Of a DNA stretch of 64,000 nt, positions 58,901 to 64,000 are shown in pieces; within the stretch, counting starts at the first letter, position 1; the number at the start of each line of letters is the position of its first letter. The DNA is from Typha latifolia (Eukaryota > Streptophyta > Magnoliopsida > Poales > Typhaceae). The stretch is taken from positions 12,462,001-12,526,000 of the forward strand of contig CM034105.1 in assembly GCA_019914945.1 (NCBI GenBank). Direction: 5' to 3'. Made by a program: the position numbers and the translations under genes. Under the pieces are notes generated by a model, which was given only the letters and a program-made list of their open reading frames with translations, ran no database searches and was not told where the DNA came from.

Positions 58901-61900
58901 ATACCGTTTAAATTTTTAAATATAAATGTGAATCTCATTTATCTCTAACTCTAGATATTTAGTAGCAATATCATTTGAATTAGGAGGCAGAACACTAAGC
59001 CCTACTATTGTGTAGCTTGTTTATCCTTCTTTTTGTCTATTGGATGAGCCAATATCTGCTTTCTAACTTCTACGGCCACTTGAGTGCAAACTGTTACAAT
59101 TCTTTACCTTTCAACTAAATGTTCTTTTAAACAGCCGACACTCTTGCTCATTTTCTTTCAATACTAGTTGCATTTAACACGTTTTTTATCTTGCCCAATA
59201 ATGCTGCTGAAGCACTTAACAAAGCCTTTTCATCTACTGTTTTTCTTCTCTAACCTCTTTGTCTTAGTTTCTTGTTGGTCCAAACTCTAGAGATCTACTG
59301 ACTGACTACTATCCATAAGTCTAAATTATGAATTCACGTTCTCTAAGCCACAAAGTCAGCAGGAGGGAAGATTCCTGAGGATGTCAAGTTCAAAATCGAA
59401 TTCTAGATAATGTATCCCACGACATTCAAGGTGCTTGAAGCTCACTTAGAATGACATCCTTATGATCATCATTAAACTTCACCAAGTAAATCCTGGACTT
59501 TTTTGCTTAATAACAACAGAATATCGCTAGGTCAAATGGGCATTGTTAGTCAATTAGCTAACTTCTTTTCCATGTTCAACCACTACCAGAATCTGAACTG
59601 AATTCAAATTTTCTTCTGTGACCCTTACTGGTGAAGGACCGAGAAAATTACAAATATTCCAGCTACTATTTGTTGAACACTTTTCCTGTCACATTGCATC
59701 TTCTTCAGAGTTATAAGAGGAGAATATGAAGTCGTTAAACAGCTGGATTCCGATCATTCAATGTACACATCATAGAATCATAAGGATCTTGGTCTCAGTT
59801 TGGAAATTATGTGACGATATCTTTTTGATAACTGAATCATCTTTATGACATGTAATTGCTCTCACAGCTTCTTGTAGCGTCTCATTTGAGGAGGAACTTA
59901 AGGTAGGTTCAATTAATTTGGGTAGCATCTCACAGTGTTCTTTTAATGCAAATGATTCAATTCTCTGTAGCCACTATTCCCTATCTCAAGCAGTTTAGTT
60001 CCCTTCTTGCTTCATAATAAGAATTTGGCAACTTCTGATAAAGCATTTTGTCAGCTACGTGATTTTGATCAATCATGCATAGTTATTTAGTCATGTAAGC
60101 AAGTTCTTGAATTCAAATGACGGATACTGACATATCTTGTCCTTCTATGAGATATAAGGCAGGGGTCTTCTTTCTTCTATCTTGTCCTTATATATCTTTC
60201 CACTTCTTGTTATGCTTCATTTTAGATTTATATCATCTTTGTTGTAAGCATCCACATCCTCTCTTAAGCATATATACATAATCCAATTGATAGCTAATGT
60301 TCTTAACTTTAATGGATCAGTACCCATCATCTATATGATTCACTAGTTGGCTCTCAAGTATATGCTGCTTTCAGGGGTTTGCTGAGTGCCGAGATTTCCG
60401 AAGCACAAGTCAGCAAAGTGGAAGGGTTGCTCTTATTGCACGCCGTAGTAGATTGCATCCTGGTACCCGTTATTTGGCTCGTGGGATAAATGCATGCTCT
60501 AGTACAGGTCATATATTACTTCTTGCCTTGTTATGAATAATGCTTCATGGCCCCAGCTTACTTCCTCAGTAGGTCTTCACACCATGTGTGGTGGGAACAT
60601 GGTGGGTTCCATTTCCAACCCAACTTGGTACCCACCCCTTGAATTATACTCATTCTCACTGGCCTGAAGACTTATTGAAGGTTGGATGGGGGACTATAGC
60701 TTTAAGTTTATTCTTATTGTTGGTTATCAGTATAGAAAGGTCATGCACCACTTTTTGCTTATCTTTTTCTGAATCAGTCCATAATCCATATAATCTTTTG
60801 GAAGGGTAGGCATATTAGAAGATAATGAAGAGGTGCTCTATTTATGTTTTGTGCTTCATGGATGTATTCTTTTTTCTTTAACAGGGAATGAGGTGGAGTG
60901 TGAGCAACTTTTATGGATTCCTCGGAGAGGTGGTCAAGATGTTCCTTTTGCCTCATACATCTGGCGACGTGGAACTATACCTATTTGGTGGGGTGCAGAA
61001 CTAAAACTTGCTTCTGTAGAAGCTGAAATCTATGTTTCAAAACAAGATCCTTATAGAGGAAGCTTGCAATACTACCAGAGATTAAGTAGGAGATATGGTA
61101 CTCGGATATCTGAATCAAGTGAACTCAAGCAAAAGAAAATGCCTTCGGTTCCTATAGTGTGTGTTAATCTACTTAGATATGGTGAAGGGAAGTCAGAAAG
61201 TATTCTTGTTGAACATTTTAATGAATCTCTAAAATATATTAGGTCTACTGGGAAACTTCCTTATACTCTGTTACATCTGATAAACTATGATTGGCATTCA
61301 AGCGTAAAATTAAAAGGTGAGCAACAAACAGTGGTGGATCTGTGGAAACTTCTTAAGGCACCCACCATGGGCATTGGCTTTTGTGAAGGGAATTATTTTC
61401 CTCTAAAGCAGAAGCTCAAGGAATGTAAAGGATCGGTTGTATGTAATGATGACATTGAGGGTGGATTCTGTGTGAAATCACTTCAAAATGGGGTGATACG
61501 TTACAATTGTGCCGATTCTCTAGATCGAACAAATGCTGCTAGTTATTTTGGGGCTCTTCAAGTTTTTGTAGAACAATGTAGACGTTTAGGCATCTCCCTT
61601 GACACAGATGCAATTTTTGGGTTATCTTCCACGAATAGATATGCTGAGTTTAGTAATTATGTTGGAAATTCCAATCCTTTGCCTCCAGGGTGGGAAGAGC
61701 GTTCTGATTCTGTTACAGGGAAGCCTTACTATATTGATCATAATACACGGAGAACCACTTGGGAGCATCCATGCCAGGCAAATTCCCAGGACAAGCCATG
61801 GAAGAGATTTGACATGACATTTGATCAGTTCAAGAGCTCAACCTCCTTAGCTCCAGTAAATATATTGGCTGATCTTTTCTTGCTAGCGGGTGACATCCAT

Positions 61901-63823
61901 GCAACACTGTATACTGGCTCGAAAGCAATGCACAGTCAGATCCTGAATATATTTAATGATGATAGTGGGAAGCTCAGTAAATTTTCAGCTGCACAGAATG
62001 TTAAAATCACTCTGCAGAGAAGATATCAAAATGTTATTGTTGACGGTTCTCGCCAAAAGCAGTTGGAGATGTTTCTCGGATTGAGACTCTTCAAGCATCT
62101 TCCCTCCATCCCTATTCATCCTCTTAAAGTAGGTAAAACTATTTATCTTGTTCTAATAATTGCAATACAACTCCATGGAAAATGTTTATTTTCAGGCGCC
62201 CTTTTTTCTTGTCAATGGTTTGATTAATCTGATGCTCTTTCAAGTCATTGCTTGTGTTGATAATTATGGTGCTTATGCCAAAATAAATAAGTGATATATC
62301 CAGGGAATTGTGAACTCTGGAATGTGCATGTCTAGTGGCTGCATTTAAGATGCTTCTTTGGCTTGGATATTTATTGGTCTTCTTAGTGTCTAAGTGTAGC
62401 AGATTCTAGTAGCTTTAGGTTATATGAAAATGAAATCACACTTGTTGCTAAGAAATGCTTTCAGTATTCCGCAACATTCGGGTACGAGTTGTTTGACTTC
62501 TATTCTATCCTTAATTGTTATACCTACTACCTAAGAAAGTGTCCTTCTATCATTTATCCTTTTCAAATACTTGAAACTTTAAGGTGTATTTTGTGGAACA
62601 TTATTCATTAGACATTTATGTCATGATGTAATAACTTGATATTTGAGTTTAGTGTGTTATAACCTGGAGTTATCCACAAAACCTATGATAATATCTAGTT
62701 CTTTTGATGGAACATTTTTAATTCGACACAGCACTTTGCAATTTGCATTGTATCGAGATTAGTGCAAGAAAGGGATAGTTGACCCCAAATATTGGGGCCA
62801 AGGCTTGGTTGTTACTATAGTCTGGACCATTTGGTGTTGATGACATGTTTTAAATTACCTAATTTAGAGTGTTGCTGTGCTTTTGCTTTTCCTCGTCAGT
62901 TTATGTAGGAAGAACTTAAAGCAAAAACTCCTGCATGATCCTCTATTTTGTCAAATTTGTCAATTAGTTCTGCATGTCTTTTGCTTGTCCTTAGTTTATG
63001 TTGGAGGAAATTAAAAGCAAACTCTCCTGAATTATCCTTGATATTGTCAAATTTGCAATGAGGTCTGCAACATGTAATTTTTGCAAAAGCAGCAGTTTAT
63101 ATTCTATAGCATGTTAGTCTTCAGAATACATGGCACTGGCTGAGTGTTGATTTAGATAATTAGTTTGAAGATCTCATCAAATTTATCAACCTTATGTTTT
63201 ATATTCAGAACTTTACTCGATGATAATTCTTCTTGGCAAACATGTTCTGTTTACAGATGAATGATAATTGTAATATCTGAAACTTTTTTAAACTGGAAAA
63301 TCTCTTATGACTTCTATATCTTTTTTCTCTGCGTATTTTTTTATGGATTTGACCTTATCGCTTATGAAAATCTGTCTTAACACATTCGACTGAGCTTTTG
63401 GATCCATTTCAGGCATTATCACGGCCATCTGGATGCTTTCTGAAAGCAGTTCCAAGCTTCTTTCCAACTGCTGATGCTGGATCAAGTCTTCTTAGTTATA
63501 AGAAGAAGGATCTAATTTGGGTATAGTGCTTTCTTTGTAAGCATTTTAATGCTTATGCAGGGTGCTTCTTTTAGCTACTGGTTTCTTTTTTATTTGTTCT
63601 GGTTTCATTTCCTAAGCTTCTTCTGTAAGTGTAGGATATGTTTGTTTTACAGGTCTGTCCACCAGCTGCAGATGTTGTTGAACTTTTTATCTATCTTGGA
63701 GAACCTTGCCATGTTTGTCAGATACTTCTAACAGTCTCACATGGTGAAGAAGATTCGTCATATCCAGCAACTGTAGATGTTAGAATTGGATGCAGTTTAG
63801 ATGGGCTTAAGCTTGTTCTTGAG
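52906..63823 (+). CDS. SAC9: SAC9-type phosphoinositide phosphatase with WW domain (5' part, cut by window edge)
   Basis: Six exons join in frame: 52906-52918, 54584-55182, 60375-60507, 60885-62128, 63413-63520 and 63653-63823, giving the first 756 residues. Full-length SAC9 is about 1,600, so the gene runs beyond the window. The tiny first exon encodes Met-Asn-Ser-Pro plus one base of Gly, as expected for this family. The SAC catalytic motif C-X5-R-T (CADSLDRT) has Cys457 and Arg463, so it looks intact. A WW domain follows at about 514-544 (LPPGWEERSD to TTWEHP). SAC9 dephosphorylates phosphoinositides, chiefly PI(4,5)P2, in membrane traffic and stress responses. Intron 2 is 5.2 kb because of transposon insertions. 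The last donor seen (GAG/GTTCTC) is weak; the rest of the gene cannot be checked here. Confidence 0.95.
56355..59330 (-). pseudogene. dead hAT-family transposase inside SAC9 intron 2
   Basis: Read on the minus strand, pieces of a BED-type hAT transposase appear in order. The BED-finger end with CTQVAVEVRKQILAHPI lies near 59040-59100. A DUF659-like part with ILKSVDATAHF, MDEFVQNIGEKI and ATKNLLMIKRPHLHW lies near 58080-58290. The C-terminal dimerisation part, with SLIHTKTRN and LIDLNYVFNEEDPL, lies near 56880-57060. Many stops and frame breaks show it is dead. The left flank has GGATATCGGGATCGG-type terminal motifs (56368-56420); the other end was not located. It is antisense to SAC9 and interrupted by the 511-bp element at 58298-58808. 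Confidence 0.8.
58290..58816. mobile_element. 511-bp non-autonomous hAT element with perfect 8-bp target duplication, nested in the hAT transposase relic
   Basis: The element runs 58298-58808. Its ends are inverted: TAGACATGATCA on the left, and the same on the opposite strand at the right. Both flanks carry CCTATGCC (58290-58297 and 58809-58816), an 8-bp target-site duplication as made by hAT transposases. Both arms are very GC-rich (GGGCC and CGGGC motifs) around an AT-rich centre. The plus-strand frame inside it (58559-58759) is not a gene. The transposase relic resumes in the same frame on the two sides. Confidence 0.92.
59331..60374. other. remaining SAC9 intron 2 sequence
   Basis: AT-rich DNA between the hAT relic and exon 3. 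The outer end of the hAT element may lie here, but I could not place it. No other feature seen. Confidence 0.4.
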
Positions 63824-64000
63824 GTTCTCCTCTTACTGTTATGTCTCTTTTATATAAGTTTATGCTGCAAAAGTTATTGAAATTTTTTGCAGTAGTTGAT
63901 TTTAGGGATAATTACTCTCTTGGAATAGAGAAAATCAAAATTTTAATTAATGATAAATTGTATCTTCATTTTTTTTCTCTTCCCTTTCTGTTTTGCTTGA

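Noticed and set aside
1..64000. CRISPR arrays, bacterial operons, viral genes, rRNA and tRNA genes
   Set aside because: None seen; all spliced genes belong to plant nuclear families.

Overview
The window is nuclear DNA of a flowering plant, most likely a monocot and probably not a grass. Genes have GT-AG introns with AT-rich interiors. Several exons are strongly GC-rich, most clearly the WRKY last exon, the anion-channel first exon and the two intronless kinases. Intergenic DNA is very AT-rich and full of microsatellites and short dead transposons. The species call is inference; the plant call rests on plant-only families.

Layout, left to right. 1-7148: AT-rich intergenic DNA with a telomere-like patch and a GC-rich island with W-box cores, leading to a group IIb WRKY gene (7149-9168, +, 6 exons). 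11497-13818 (-): a complete 5-exon membrane-anchored receptor-like kinase without an LRR ectodomain (At1g78530 type). 15080-17126 (-): a 2-exon S-type anion channel of SLAH1/4 type with an unusual repeat-bearing N-terminus. 17.2-29.6 kb: a gene-poor stretch holding a LINE relic, GC-rich inverted repeats and a fresh 156-bp tandem duplication. 29648-30454 (-): a small Glu/Lys-rich protein with a Trp-Asn-Cys-Cys-Gly tail. 32183-32978 (-): an AWPM-19/PM19-like membrane protein. 34983-37345 (+): a BAP31-type ER protein. 37.3-44.6 kb: repeat-rich intergenic DNA with a long AAT/ATT palindrome and fold-back MITEs. 44580-45926 and 48244-49590 (+): two intronless, tandemly duplicated MAPKKK17/18-type kinases. 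52906 to the right edge (+): the 5' part of a SAC9-type phosphoinositide phosphatase, whose 5.2-kb second intron holds a dead hAT transposase gene with a 511-bp non-autonomous element nested inside it.

The exon structures given were assembled by hand from splice signals and reading-frame continuity; every junction keeps frame. The genes form no pathway cluster in the bacterial sense. Three kinds of gene here (PM19-like, S-type anion channel, MAPKKK17/18) belong to families tied to abscisic acid, but nothing in the DNA shows that their closeness matters. I found no convincing new system. The best leads are the 27-residue repeat in the channel N-terminus, the uneven divergence of the twin kinases, and the clean nested transposon.
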